A stretch of DNA of 44,701 nucleotides from Bacillota bacterium (GCA_023415055.1 JAEZLZ010000030.1:1-44701), one strand, 5' to 3'; counted from the stretch's first letter, positions 15,523 to 24,077 are shown. Notes: a model not told the origin generated them from the letters alone. Translations and numbers: made by a program.

Positions 15523-16326
15523 ATGGATGCCTTAAATAAATTCTCACTGGAAGGTAAAGTAGCTTTAATCACGGGTGCATCTTACGGAATTGGTTTTGCT
15601 ATCGCAAGTGCGTATGCATCAGTAGGAGCCAAGATTGTATTTAATGATATAAAACAGGAATTAGTAGATAATGGAATTCAAGCATATAAGGAAGCGGGTA
15701 TCGAAGCAAAGGGTTATGTATGTGATGTTACTAATGAAGAACAGGTTAATGAAATGGTAGCAAAAATTGAACAAGAAGTAGGAGTAATCGATATTCTGGT
15801 AAACAATGCTGGTATCATAAAACGTATCCCAATGTGTGATATGACAGCCGCTGAATTCAGACAGGTGGTTGATGTTGATCTCAATGCACCCTTTATCTTA
15901 TCAAAAGCGGTAATACCCAGCATGATAAAAAAAGGTCATGGAAAGATTATTAATATCTGCTCTATGATGAGTGAATTAGGAAGAGAGACGGTTTCTGCTT
16001 ATGCAGCAGCAAAAGGTGGACTTAAGATGCTAACAAAGAATATTGCATCTGAGTACGGTGGATTTAATATTCAGTGCAATGGCATTGGACCTGGGTACAT
16101 CGCAACACCTCAGACTGCTCCACTTCGTGAGATGCAGCCAGATGGTTCTAAACATCCGTTTGATCAATTCATAATTGCAAAAACTCCCGCAGGACGTTGG
16201 GGAATAACAGAAGACTTAGTAGGACCTTCCATATTCTTAGCTTCTGATGCCTCGGATTTTGTTAATGGTCATATTCTCTATGTGGATGGAGGTATTTTGG
16301 CATACATTGGAAAACAGCCCGAATAA
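15523..16326 (+). CDS. kduD: 2-dehydro-3-deoxy-D-gluconate 5-dehydrogenase (SDR family)
   Basis: KduD reduces the product of KduI to 2-keto-3-deoxygluconate with NAD(P)H. The 267-residue short-chain dehydrogenase has the Rossmann motif TGASYGIG (17-24), NNAG (94-97), and the catalytic Ser147, Tyr160 and Lys164 (SAYAAAKGG). The C-terminal DGGILAYIGKQPE is typical of KduD. GGAG lies 7 bases before the ATG, 39 bases after kduI. With KdgK and Eda it completes the route from unsaturated uronate to pyruvate and glyceraldehyde-3-phosphate. Confidence 0.93.
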   Translation: MDALNKFSLEGKVALITGASYGIGFAIASAYASVGAKIVFNDIKQELVDNGIQAYKEAGIEAKGYVCDVTNEEQVNEMVAKIEQEVGVIDILVNNAGIIKRIPMCDMTAAEFRQVVDVDLNAPFILSKAVIPSMIKKGHGKIINICSMMSELGRETVSAYAAAKGGLKMLTKNIASEYGGFNIQCNGIGPGYIATPQTAPLREMQPDGSKHPFDQFIIAKTPAGRWGITEDLVGPSIFLASDASDFVNGHILYVDGGILAYIGKQPE

Positions 16327-16374
16327 GGACTATGTGCTTTCTTTTATTAGAATAACAGAAATAAGGAGAATGTG

Positions 16375-17163
16375 ATGGCAACCTTATACTTAAAAGTACA
16401 GGACTCTAACTGGAATACGATTGATGTAAATCAAGGTGAAGATGAGGTTCACTTAGTTTATTCCAGAGAGTACCGAGAAGGTGACCGTATTATCGTAGAG
16501 TCATCAGAAAAAAACATTTATTTATGGTTACAAATTGATGACGCACTTGGTAAATCACTGGTATACATAACGGATAATGTAACTTATGAAATTCCCTTTG
16601 GTGAGAAGCGAATCAATATGTCACCAAAAGTGTTTTATGGAGAGAAGCATTTATTATCAGCTAAGAAGGCAAAGGAATTCGAAATAAAAGCATACCGTAA
16701 TCTTGCATTGAATATAAATGATCAGCATGGAGATACCCATTGCTATCCTCATGCAACTGCTAATGTGGAAACGCGTGGAGAATCGGTATTTGCAGCAAAA
16801 AATGCTATTGATGGTGTGAATGTGAATAACAGTCACGGAGAATGGCCCTATCAATCCTGGGGTATCAATAAACAAGATGATGCAGTAATTAAAATTGATT
16901 TTGGAAGGAAGGTTCTTGCGGATAGAATTATCTTATATACCAGGGCGGATTTCCCACATGATAATTGGTGGGAAAAAGCAACCTTTACTTTCTCTGACGG
17001 TAGTAGTATGGAAGTTAAAATGAAGAAAAGCAATCTACCACATGAATTTACCTTTGAACAAAAGGAGATTAGTTGGGTTGAGCTTAATAATCTGATAAAG
17101 TCACAAGAAGAATCACCATTTCCTGCTCTGACACAAGTGGAGGTATATGGGATGGATTTTTAA
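16375..17163 (+). CDS. Signal-less protein with a discoidin-like (F5/8 type C) C-terminal domain
   Basis: I do not know a named function. The 262 residues from ATG 16375 (AAGGAG 6 bases upstream; a GTG at 16372 is in frame) have no signal peptide or membrane segment. The N-terminal part is beta-rich (TLYLKVQDSNWNTIDVNQGE, DRIIVESSEKNIYLWLQIDD). The C-terminal part, from about residue 105, has the look of a galactose-binding-like or F5/8 domain: NLALNIND, ANVETRGESVFAAKNAIDG, SWGINKQDDAVIKIDFGRK, ITLYTRA-like IILYTRADFPHDNWW, and a final EVYGMDF strand. Third gene of the kduI operon, 48 bases after kduD and before a terminator. A cytosolic uronide-binding or enzyme-accessory role is possible. 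Confidence 0.65.
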   Translation: MATLYLKVQDSNWNTIDVNQGEDEVHLVYSREYREGDRIIVESSEKNIYLWLQIDDALGKSLVYITDNVTYEIPFGEKRINMSPKVFYGEKHLLSAKKAKEFEIKAYRNLALNINDQHGDTHCYPHATANVETRGESVFAAKNAIDGVNVNNSHGEWPYQSWGINKQDDAVIKIDFGRKVLADRIILYTRADFPHDNWWEKATFTFSDGSSMEVKMKKSNLPHEFTFEQKEISWVELNNLIKSQEESPFPALTQVEVYGMDF

Positions 17164-17218
17164 ACTACCCTAAGGATATTACAGTAATCCTGTCTTATAA
17201 TAATTTGATGTACAAAGA

Positions 17219-17257
17219 GCAGCACCACCAGTTCACACTTGTGGCGCTGATTTTTTG
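17219..17257 (+). terminator. Terminator of the kduI operon
   Basis: CAGCACCAC pairs with GTGGCGCTG with one mismatch, loop of 12 bases, followed by ATTTTTTG. It lies between convergent genes. Confidence 0.65.
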
Positions 17258-17274
17258 TGTACCTAAGTATATGC

Positions 17275-19101
17275 CTATTGAATTATTAGTGTTAAGTTGC
17301 CTTTTTGGGAATGGATAAGAATGCGATAAATTTCATGTTTCCATGTGGCCATTAGGCGTGCATCACTGACAGGAATATCTTCTATTTTAAGCACTTTTCC
17401 GCCTTCGATCTTAATACAACCTAATTTACCGATAGATAGGGTAGAATCTAAGTTTTTAACAGGCTTTTCGTAGGTTATCAGACTTAATATAACTTCATTT
17501 TGGTTAAAGTCAGATTCGGGTTGAAATGCATATTGATCATCAATGATAATCTGCTGCCCCTTAATAAGCTTGGCATGCCGTTTATAATATTGAAGCTTAC
17601 ATGCTGGAGGATAGGCTTGGGAAATATCCATACTTATTTCACTATAGGTGTCGCTGATGTGATAAGCCACATCCTTCGCCTTATAATTATCTCCATCCTT
17701 TTGCATCAATCCATTTACTGTAGGAAGATTATGATAAGCAGACTGCATGGTCCATATTTCATAACGCTGAGGTGAAAAGGTTTTTTTAGTATAGCTTTCC
17801 ACACCTATATCGATAAGCATGGGTTGTCCATCTTTATAGACAGTAAAGCTTCCCGTATCATTGTGATTATGTGAGTCTGCATTATCGCCTGCTTTTACTG
17901 CTAGTAAGAAATGCTCATCACGTGCGATAAAAACTCCTACACTGGGAAAATAGACATCTGAATGAACAATGGACATAGAGGTATCTACGGCTTTAATCTC
18001 CTTAATTGAGAAAGCATTCTGTAATCGGTAAAACAGATTGTTTTCACCTGGTAAAAGTAAAGAATCCGGTAGACCAGCCTTGAAATCAGCAGCTGCATAG
18101 CGTGCCATATCTTCGTTGCCTACTCTCTTTGCAAATAGAAACTCTCTTACACCTGATCTTCCCGCAATGGGTGAACAATCAGAAAAATTCACATAATATT
18201 TGTCATCAATATGTACTTTGAGAATGTAAGTTGCTATATTATGAATTCTGGGATTTTGATAAAGAAGATTAAATTCGTTATTGGTTATAGCATTTAAGAT
18301 TTCCATGGTATTAAATAAACATAAGCCGGCATGGCGATAGTACTGGGCGCCTTCATCACAACAGCCATCTTCTCCGTATTCATCTAGAAAATAGTCGATG
18401 CTTTTACAGGCTTTCAGGAAAACTCTGCGTGACAAATCTTCATCATGGGGAATTAGAAAGGTGGCTAGAAGAACATTCTGGGTACACCAGATCGTCCAGT
18501 TATTCATTGGCTCTTCGCCGTTGCCCATCCACCAAAAGTGACAATTTAAGTAAGGCGTAAAGATACGATTCTGTAATTCGGTTTGAATTCGTTTGGTGAT
18601 AAATGGACTTATTTTATCCAAACTGCTTCCGATAAGATAGTAGGTAGTTGCCAGAATCGATGCAGTTTCACATGCGAATAAATCAAGAACCGGAGCTGTG
18701 ATATCTGGAAGGAGAAGTTGGGGTGTATCCCGCTTATAAGTATTGTGGGCGGGGAGCTGCCATGCACTTTCCTCACAGATAGAAAAAATACCATTAATAA
18801 TATCATTAAGAAACCTTCCCTTATTTTCAGCGCATTCTGCTAGAACCAAGGCATTAAGCGCATGTCGCTTGGAAAATAGTTTGTCTTCATAACGTGAACG
18901 GTTACCGGTACTTAGAAATTCCATAAAATCAGTGGCGCTTATATAGGGAAATGAAAAGCACAGATATTTTTCACCCAAAGCAACAGCAGCCTCATGCCAT
19001 TCCTGGTCAAGTGAAGACCAAGCATATCGGTCAGTTATAGCAGGGAAAGGGTGAAATGTATGAAAAGAGCGGTTTATTCTTTCGGCAATATAATAAAACA
19101 T
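17275..19101 (-). CDS. Heparinase II/III family protein, predicted cytosolic oligouronide lyase
   Basis: About 608 residues from ATG 19101, chosen because GGAGG lies 8 bases upstream (the frame opens at 19116). The N-terminal half is an alpha/alpha toroid (DGCCDEGAQYYRHAGLCLFN, NNWTIWCTQNVLLATFLI). The C-terminal half is the heparinase II/III beta-sandwich with KAGDNADSHNHNDTGSF, MLIDIGVESYTKKTF and SAYHNLPTVNG. The tyrosine and histidines expected for beta-elimination are present. Such lyases cut uronic-acid polysaccharides and release unsaturated uronates, the substrate of KduI. No signal peptide is seen, so it should act on imported oligosaccharides. The substrate (heparin-type, alginate or other) cannot be read. 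It is monocistronic and convergent with the kdu operon. Confidence 0.85.
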   Translation of the reverse strand: MFYYIAERINRSFHTFHPFPAITDRYAWSSLDQEWHEAAVALGEKYLCFSFPYISATDFMEFLSTGNRSRYEDKLFSKRHALNALVLAECAENKGRFLNDIINGIFSICEESAWQLPAHNTYKRDTPQLLLPDITAPVLDLFACETASILATTYYLIGSSLDKISPFITKRIQTELQNRIFTPYLNCHFWWMGNGEEPMNNWTIWCTQNVLLATFLIPHDEDLSRRVFLKACKSIDYFLDEYGEDGCCDEGAQYYRHAGLCLFNTMEILNAITNNEFNLLYQNPRIHNIATYILKVHIDDKYYVNFSDCSPIAGRSGVREFLFAKRVGNEDMARYAAADFKAGLPDSLLLPGENNLFYRLQNAFSIKEIKAVDTSMSIVHSDVYFPSVGVFIARDEHFLLAVKAGDNADSHNHNDTGSFTVYKDGQPMLIDIGVESYTKKTFSPQRYEIWTMQSAYHNLPTVNGLMQKDGDNYKAKDVAYHISDTYSEISMDISQAYPPACKLQYYKRHAKLIKGQQIIIDDQYAFQPESDFNQNEVILSLITYEKPVKNLDSTLSIGKLGCIKIEGGKVLKIEDIPVSDARLMATWKHEIYRILIHSQKGNLTLIIQ

Positions 19102-19133
19102 AATTGGTTCCTCCAAAATGTAATAATACAGTA

Positions 19134-19167
19134 ATTATATCACTTCTACGATTCTTTGAGAAGTGAT
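19134..19167 (-). promoter_or_regulatory. Promoter with a 9-bp inverted repeat for the lyase gene
   Basis: On the minus strand an extended -10 TGATATAAT lies at 19142-19134, with TTCTCA as a weak -35 at 17 bases. ATCACTTCT and AGAAGTGAT (19139-19147 and 19159-19167) form perfect 9-base arms that cover the whole spacer. This is an operator position; the binding protein is unknown. A half-site GTGAAACA like the eda operator lies further upstream at 19193-19200. Confidence 0.55.
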
Positions 19168-19524
19168 AGCTAAATGATTAGCGCCAGGCAGTGTGAAACA
19201 AAAGTAATAATTAGTTATGATATTAGCGCTATTTGGTATGAAATAAATATGATATAATTAAAGGCCCTATATCATAATTCCATCGCTTAATTTCATTTGT
19301 CAATACTGAGTTTTTCTTTTGCCATGGACTATTGCCCCTTTTTATTTTGGTATACTCATCCTTTGTAATTGAATAGAAATGTCCTTACAGAATACTATGA
19401 ACCTGTAGCTTTTATTTTGAGCAAAACTATCTCTAATTTTATTATAAATAATGAAGTGTGAATGACAATGATATTTTTACTACTCTCTTAAGAGTATTTA
19501 TTGGATACGGAACGAAATGAATTA
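19168..19524. other. Gene-free stretch between the lyase and TetR genes
   Basis: No gene is supported. The minus strand has an open frame of about 50 codons near 19225-19387 (GHFYSITKDEYTKIKRG...) that lacks a start codon and a ribosome site; it may be a worn gene tail. The rest is AT-rich without clear structure. Confidence 0.45.
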
Positions 19525-19554
19525 TTGACAGATTTATGGAAATAGGCGTATAAT
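19525..19554 (+). promoter_or_regulatory. Sigma-A promoter of the TetR-acyltransferase operon
   Basis: TTGACA (19525-19530), an 18-base spacer and TATAAT (19549-19554). The -10 runs straight into a long palindrome. Confidence 0.75.
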
Positions 19555-19579
19555 AACACTGTTATATAACAATGTTATT
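19552..19579. promoter_or_regulatory. 28-bp near-perfect palindrome, TetR operator
   Basis: 13 of 14 base pairs are symmetric; the core is TGTTATATAACA and the outer arms are AATAACA/TGTTATT. It overlaps the end of the -10 and the transcription start and lies directly before the ribosome site of the TetR gene. Autorepression by that protein is the simplest reading. Confidence 0.75.
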
Positions 19580-19596
19580 ATTGAAGGAGTGTAGCA

Positions 19597-20121
19597 ATGC
19601 CACCGAAAAAGCAGATTGATAAATCTTTTATTATTGAAAAAGCCTTTAAAATGGTTCAAAGAGAAGGCTATGAAGCGCTAACTGCAAGAAAGTTGGCAAA
19701 AGAACTCAATTGTTCAACTCAACCCATCTATCAAGCGTTTGCTGATATGAAGGAACTTAAATTGGAACTTCTTAAAAAGGCACAGGAAAAAATGTTGAAC
19801 TACATTATAAATATAAGCGATAATACAGAACCTTTAGAGCTGGCATATCTTCTGGCATACATACGATTTGCAGAAGAGGAGAAGTATTTATTTCAATTCA
19901 TTTTTACTTCTGGCGGAATTAATTTAAATGCGATATATGAACAGGATACTTCAAATATTCAATTAGATTTGAATATGATTATTTATGCTAATGGGATTAT
20001 TATGATGCTGGCTTTCCATTCGCTTGAGTTTTCTAATGAAAAGATTAAGAGTATGCTTTCTCATGCATATGAATTATTTGAGAGTAAAAAGTATAGCAAA
20101 TCGAGAGGGGAGACGCTATGA
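19597..20121 (+). CDS. TetR family transcriptional regulator
   Basis: The 174-residue protein starts with a TetR helix-turn-helix (FIIEKAFKMVQREGYEALTA, RKLAKELNCSTQPIYQAFAD) and a short helical ligand domain. GAAGGAG is 8 bases before the ATG. Its stop overlaps the start of the acyltransferase gene (ATGA at 20118-20121), so the two are translationally coupled. A 28-bp palindrome in its own promoter indicates negative autoregulation of the whole set. The inducer is unknown; a hydrophobic product or substrate of the acyltransferase is plausible. Confidence 0.9.
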   Translation: MPPKKQIDKSFIIEKAFKMVQREGYEALTARKLAKELNCSTQPIYQAFADMKELKLELLKKAQEKMLNYIINISDNTEPLELAYLLAYIRFAEEEKYLFQFIFTSGGINLNAIYEQDTSNIQLDLNMIIYANGIIMMLAFHSLEFSNEKIKSMLSHAYELFESKKYSKSRGETL

Positions 20122-21410
20122 AGAAGACTATCATCGACAAGGAAAGGACCTGGATATTTTCTCCGGTCAATAATATCGTAATAAAAGTTGATATAAAAGG
20201 CAGGCTCACGGAAGAACAACTAAAAGAAGCGATTAGATACACGGTTAGTCATTATGATATGCTGCAGCAAAAAATAGTAGTGGATAAGGAAGGAAATGCA
20301 TATTACCAGAAGATAGAAGGGTTTCAGCCTGTAGTAGAATCTATGGAAAAGGATTGGAAGGAGGTAGCTAAGGAACAAGAAAAATATCCTTTTGCAATTG
20401 ATCAGGGCGAATTTATTCGATTCTTTTATCGTTTGACTGAAACAGAAACAACTATTTTAATCATTGCGCATCACATCGCTGGTGACGGTATTTCGTTTAC
20501 CTATTTTGTACAGGATATTATGCACTCTCTATCTGGTGAAAAAATAGAAGATAAGAAACTGGAATTATTTAATATGGAGAATCTCCCCATGGAAGCTAGG
20601 TTACGGGCTCCTATCACATGGCTGATAAAATATATGAATAGAAAGTGGAAGAAAACAGGAAGGAAATTTGATTTCAGTGACTACTATAAAATGTACGATA
20701 AGTATTGGAGTAACCGAGATACGCTTAGTTACACTTATAGTATAGATGATGAAATCTATGACTCAATATGCAGGTATTCAAAAGAGAATAAAATATCAAT
20801 CAATACAGTGATTACAACGGCATTAATGCGTGCAAGTGGTGAGCTTTGTGATGTAGGAATGGCAGCAAGTATCAGGGAAAAGGGCTTTACCGGAATGGGA
20901 AATTACGCAACCGGAATATCAGTAAAGTATCAATACGATGAGAAAAAGAACTTTATCCAGAATGCAGGAATTGTTCAGAAAATGATTTATGATAAATTAA
21001 ATAATACATCGAAACGATATTTTTTACTTCAATTCATGAGAAGCATTGAGCCAACACTAATTGATGCGATTTACTTCAATGCATGCAGTGATTATAATAA
21101 TAAAACTGCTGAGACTTTTAGTAAAATGTTTGGGTATAGCGGAAATCCAAAAGGAATTAGTATAACCAACCTGACAAAAATACCAATAGAGATGAAATAC
21201 GGAGCTTATGAAATCGTTGATTTTGCTTTTGTGCCCCCGTTAGTATTGAACGCCCAGAGAATTATCGGTATTGCATCAATTGACAATAAGATGGTACTAT
21301 CATTACATATTACAAATGATGATAAAGCAGATGAAAATGTTGAATTTTTTTATAAAGGAATGGAATATTTGAAGGAGATAAGCTGTGGAAATAAAGATTC
21401 TAGATGTTGA
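20118..21410 (+). CDS. Stand-alone condensation-domain-like acyltransferase
   Basis: The 430 residues fit the CoA-dependent acyltransferase fold shared by NRPS condensation domains, PapA-type and alcohol acetyltransferases. The catalytic HHxxxDG appears as IIAHHIAGDGISF near residue 120. The second half carries the structural latch region (GNYATGISVKYQYD; GISITNLTKIPI; FVPPLVLNAQRIIGIASIDN). There is no carrier protein or adenylation domain here, so it is not part of an NRPS line in this window. It probably joins an acyl group from CoA or a carrier protein to an alcohol or amine. It overlaps the TetR gene by 4 bases and the ACT gene by 26 bases. Confidence 0.8.
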   Translation: MKKTIIDKERTWIFSPVNNIVIKVDIKGRLTEEQLKEAIRYTVSHYDMLQQKIVVDKEGNAYYQKIEGFQPVVESMEKDWKEVAKEQEKYPFAIDQGEFIRFFYRLTETETTILIIAHHIAGDGISFTYFVQDIMHSLSGEKIEDKKLELFNMENLPMEARLRAPITWLIKYMNRKWKKTGRKFDFSDYYKMYDKYWSNRDTLSYTYSIDDEIYDSICRYSKENKISINTVITTALMRASGELCDVGMAASIREKGFTGMGNYATGISVKYQYDEKKNFIQNAGIVQKMIYDKLNNTSKRYFLLQFMRSIEPTLIDAIYFNACSDYNNKTAETFSKMFGYSGNPKGISITNLTKIPIEMKYGAYEIVDFAFVPPLVLNAQRIIGIASIDNKMVLSLHITNDDKADENVEFFYKGMEYLKEISCGNKDSRC

Positions 21411-21753
21411 TTTTTCGGTATGTAAGGTGCCGGATCTAACAAAAGTGAATTTCAATGATGAATATTGGTTCTTAAGCAAAACGGACGAAGAAATATCATT
21501 GGTATGTCAGAATAAATATGTACCGGATAACAGCATTGAAAGAGAGGATGGATGGAAAGCATTTCGTATCCAAGGGATACTGGACTTTTCACTAATTGGG
21601 ATTCTTTCTGGTATATCAACAATATTAGCAGAGAATAAAATTGGAATATTTGCAGTGTCTACCTTTAATACGGACTATATACTAGTAAAAGAAAATAATT
21701 ATAATATAGCATTAGAAAAATTGAAGGCTGCCGGATATATCATAATAGAATAA
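21385..21753 (+). CDS. ACT domain-containing protein
   Basis: The 122-residue protein starts at a GTG with AAGGAG 7 bases upstream, inside the end of the acyltransferase gene. It fits the small two-ACT proteins (ACT_7 type): an N-terminal strand set (DEEISLVCQNKYVP, GWKAFRIQGILDFSLIGILS) and a C-terminal half GISTILAENKIGIFAVSTFN, TDYILVKENN. ACT folds bind amino acids or other small ligands. The coupling to an acyltransferase hints that it senses or tunes that activity; this is inference. Confidence 0.8.
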   Translation: MEIKILDVDFSVCKVPDLTKVNFNDEYWFLSKTDEEISLVCQNKYVPDNSIEREDGWKAFRIQGILDFSLIGILSGISTILAENKIGIFAVSTFNTDYILVKENNYNIALEKLKAAGYIIIE

Positions 21754-21813
21754 TTCGACTAAATTTTTCTTATCGTATGGATGAGGAAGAGACTACCGGG
21801 TAACTTAGGATTA

Positions 21814-21871
21814 TCGATGCTTCTAGCGGTGACTTAGGAAGTGAAATATTGAAATGAGAGTGGAGCATCGA
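21814..21871. repeat. 8-bp inverted repeat before the NTF2-like gene
   Basis: TCGATGCT (21814-21821) and AGCATCGA (21864-21871) flank 42 bases. The loop is long and holds one of two copies of ACTTAGGA. It may be an RNA stem in the leader of the next gene; the evidence is thin. Confidence 0.3.
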
Positions 21872-21909
21872 AATGTGTATGAAGTATTAAGTAATTGGGA
21901 GGAATGAAG

Positions 21910-22296
21910 ATGAGTGATCAGAACAGGGAAGAACTAATATTCGATAAAGAGCATGATTTATGGAAAGCCGCAAGTAATAGGAATGTTGCAGCATATAAAG
22001 AGCTGGTTGCGGATGATGCAATTATGATATGTGGCGGGTATCGATGCCTTGGAGCGGAATATGCAGAATATATCAAGGATTTTTTTATTTCCGGATATGA
22101 GATAAAAAACGAAGAAGTAATTTTCTCAAGGAAAGAGGCTGTTCAGATACATTATGTTATTGATGTACAAACTGAATTGCCGGAAGCATCTGATTTAGGG
22201 GGAGTTTTTCATGTCGTATCGCTTTGGAAAATGCAGAATAATCTATGGAAGCTTTATTTCAATATGGATTCAAGAATTGTGATTGATACTAAATAG
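21910..22296 (+). CDS. NTF2-like (SnoaL/DUF4440-type) protein
   Basis: About 128 residues from ATG 21910, which has GGAGG 7 bases upstream; TTG 21895 and ATG 21904 are in frame alternatives. The sequence has the NTF2 cone pattern: an N-terminal helix (LWKAASNRNVAAYKELVADD), AIMICGGYRCLG, and a closing sheet (GGVFHVVSLWKMQNNLWKLY). Members range from small isomerases to binding proteins, so no reaction can be named. It ends before a terminator and may be read with the acyltransferase set, although 156 bases separate them. Confidence 0.75.
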   Translation: MSDQNREELIFDKEHDLWKAASNRNVAAYKELVADDAIMICGGYRCLGAEYAEYIKDFFISGYEIKNEEVIFSRKEAVQIHYVIDVQTELPEASDLGGVFHVVSLWKMQNNLWKLYFNMDSRIVIDTK

Positions 22297-22357
22297 GAAA
22301 TTCCCTTGATAGATAAAGAATTTGCAGCCGTATGGATTAACGTAGAAAAAAATAATG

Positions 22358-22391
22358 AACACCCTATCATGTTATTTGGTAGGGTGTTTTT
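22358..22391. terminator. Bidirectional terminator between the NTF2-like and LacI genes
   Basis: AACACCCTA (22358-22366) pairs with TAGGGTGTT (22380-22388), followed by TTT on the plus strand and A-rich sequence to the left for the minus strand. Confidence 0.75.
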
Positions 22392-22411
22392 GGATTTATT
22401 AGAAGAAGATG

Positions 22412-23431
22412 TTATATTCTTTTGCGTATCGCGCAGCTTTCCCTCTTTACCAGATAATAAGGCAGTGAAATTTTTAGAGGTAGTGTATGCCCGCCTTTAA
22501 TGCGGTCAATTAATATTTTTGCAGTCATTTTTCCGATTTCTTCAATAGGAATATGCATGGTGGTTAACATGGGAGATACATATTGGGAAATATCAATATC
22601 ATCCATGCTGATTACGGAGATATCCTCCGGGATTTTATAATTACAGTCCTGAATTGCCTTAAGAGCACCAATTGCGGTAATGTCGTTGATACAGAAAAAT
22701 GCTGTGACATCTTTTGCAGTCTCGAGGATATGTTTTGCACCCTGATAACCGCCGTCAGAAGAAATGGGAACATTTGTTATAAGACTGTTATCCAGAGAAA
22801 TATGATGATTTTTTAAAACATCGCGATAGGCCAAATATCTGACTTCTTTATGCATTTCTCCAATATATCCTATTTTCACGTGACCAAGTTGAAAAAGATA
22901 CTCCATTGCTTCGGTAGCTACAGCATAACCATCACATATTACCTGATCATAATCAGCATCTAGGGCATTCAATCCGGCATATACAACCTTTTTAAAATGA
23001 AGCTTAAGAAATTTTAAGGTTTCCTTATCGCATCTGCCTAAAACAGCAACCCCGTCCACTTCGTTGTTAATAATCTGGTTCTGTGTTGCAGGATTGTTAA
23101 TATCGAAGGCGGAGAAAGAATACTTCACTATAAATCCTTCTTTTAACGCTTCCTGCTCGATACTTCTGGTCAGTGCTGAAAAAAAAGCATCGTTTTTAGC
23201 ATCGGCGGAACGAGCATAGATGCAAGCAATAGAATTATTTAATTTTTTAACCGTGGTTCCTGTCTTTAGAGCCTGTGCAGAGGTGTTTGGAATATATCCC
23301 CCTTCACGAGCAATTTCCCATATTTTATCCTGGACCCTTTTGCTGGCGGCATTGACGGAGTTTCCGTTGAGAATTCTGGAAACGGTGGAAATAGAGACGC
23401 CAGCAGCATTCGCAATATCTTTTAATGTCAT
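22412..23431 (-). CDS. LacI/GalR family transcriptional regulator
   Basis: The 339 residues start with the LacI DNA-binding helix-turn-helix and hinge (MTLKDIANAAGVSISTVSRI, then a hinge with the QALKTG element). A periplasmic-binding-like sensor domain follows (EVDGVAVLGRCDKETLKFL, DGYAVATEAMEYLFQLGHVK, AFFCINDITAIGALKAI, ISMDDIDISQYVSP). It is the only LacI-type protein in the window. Tandem LacI-type operators precede the PFK-like operon at 32.5 kb and palindromes precede the mutarotase and importer genes, so it is the best candidate regulator of that regulon. The effector sugar is unknown. Confidence 0.92.
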   Translation of the reverse strand: MTLKDIANAAGVSISTVSRILNGNSVNAASKRVQDKIWEIAREGGYIPNTSAQALKTGTTVKKLNNSIACIYARSADAKNDAFFSALTRSIEQEALKEGFIVKYSFSAFDINNPATQNQIINNEVDGVAVLGRCDKETLKFLKLHFKKVVYAGLNALDADYDQVICDGYAVATEAMEYLFQLGHVKIGYIGEMHKEVRYLAYRDVLKNHHISLDNSLITNVPISSDGGYQGAKHILETAKDVTAFFCINDITAIGALKAIQDCNYKIPEDISVISMDDIDISQYVSPMLTTMHIPIEEIGKMTAKILIDRIKGGHTLPLKISLPYYLVKRESCAIRKRI

Positions 23432-23485
23432 AAGTCAGAGAACGACCTTTCTTTATTTATCCCATACTGTAAGACTTGAAATTGC

Positions 23486-23513
23486 ATTCTAATATGCGAT
23501 TTCTGTTTGACAA
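23486..23513 (-). promoter_or_regulatory. Probable promoter of the LacI-type gene
   Basis: On the minus strand TTGTCA (23513-23508), 16 bases, TAGAAT (23491-23486). It leaves a leader of about 45 bases. Confidence 0.5.
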
Positions 23514-23601
23514 TTTCGTTTTTTTGGCCTTGTACAAAAAAATACACTCCATTTCTTGTTCGTAATAAATTCTGATTCATGCTTATGTAATAGAATGAAT
23601 T

Positions 23602-23868
23602 TTATAGCTGAAATCCGGTATATTTTGTTCCGACCTCAGTAATACGGTAACCATCAAGGGATGCTTGATGGTTAAGTTCATTGCTGCATATAAATCTATG
23701 AAAATCACTCCAGTGTTTTTTTGCTGCTGTCAGATCAGAAGCCGTAAGTGAAGATAAGGTTTTGCTTAATCGTAAACTATATTTAGCATGATAGTCAAGT
23801 GATTTCCAAAAGAATTTATAATTTATATACCCGATTATTCTGTACCGGTTTATTATCAACGGTGTCAT
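23602..23868 (-). pseudogene. Short ORF, probably the C-terminal remnant of a larger gene
   Basis: The 88-residue frame (YINYKFFWKSLDYHAKYSLR, LTAAKKHWSDFHRFICSNEL, GYRITEVGTKYTGFQL) reads like a helical C-terminal segment, with some likeness to tails of large glycoside hydrolases (DUF4838-type). That likeness is from memory and weak. There is no ribosome site before the ATG, and an in-frame stop lies a few codons upstream. On the opposite strand at 23928-24029 another open stretch (TPSLGEIVQGVLAQSVDYKA...) ends with a stop but has no start. The interval looks like decayed gene debris. Confidence 0.35.
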
Positions 23869-24035
23869 ATCTCTTAAGATTTATATTAATTAAGATTTGA
23901 AATTCTTTAATTCTGGAATATAAATAAGCAATCACACCTAGTCTTGGTGAGATTGTTCAAGGTGTATTGGCACAAAGTGTAGATTATAAAGCGGAACTGG
24001 CACTTTTATCAGAACGTAATTTGGTATAAATAAAT

Positions 24036-24077
24036 AGTGCTAATCATTAATCTAAGTATTAGTGATTAGCACTTTTA
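24036..24077. terminator. Bidirectional terminator downstream of the mutarotase-like gene
   Basis: AGTGCTAATCA-T-TAAT pairs with ATTA-G-TGATTAGCACT, 15-16 pairs including a G-U, with TTTTA on the right. It closes the minus-strand mutarotase gene. Confidence 0.7.

Noticed and set aside
22306..22500. A 64-codon forward frame after the NTF2-like gene
   Set aside because: It runs through a strong bidirectional terminator and into the antisense of the LacI gene, and has no ribosome site.
23928..24029. A forward open stretch ending TPSLGEIVQGVLAQSVDYKA...
   Set aside because: It has no start codon or ribosome site; at most it is a gene tail left by decay.
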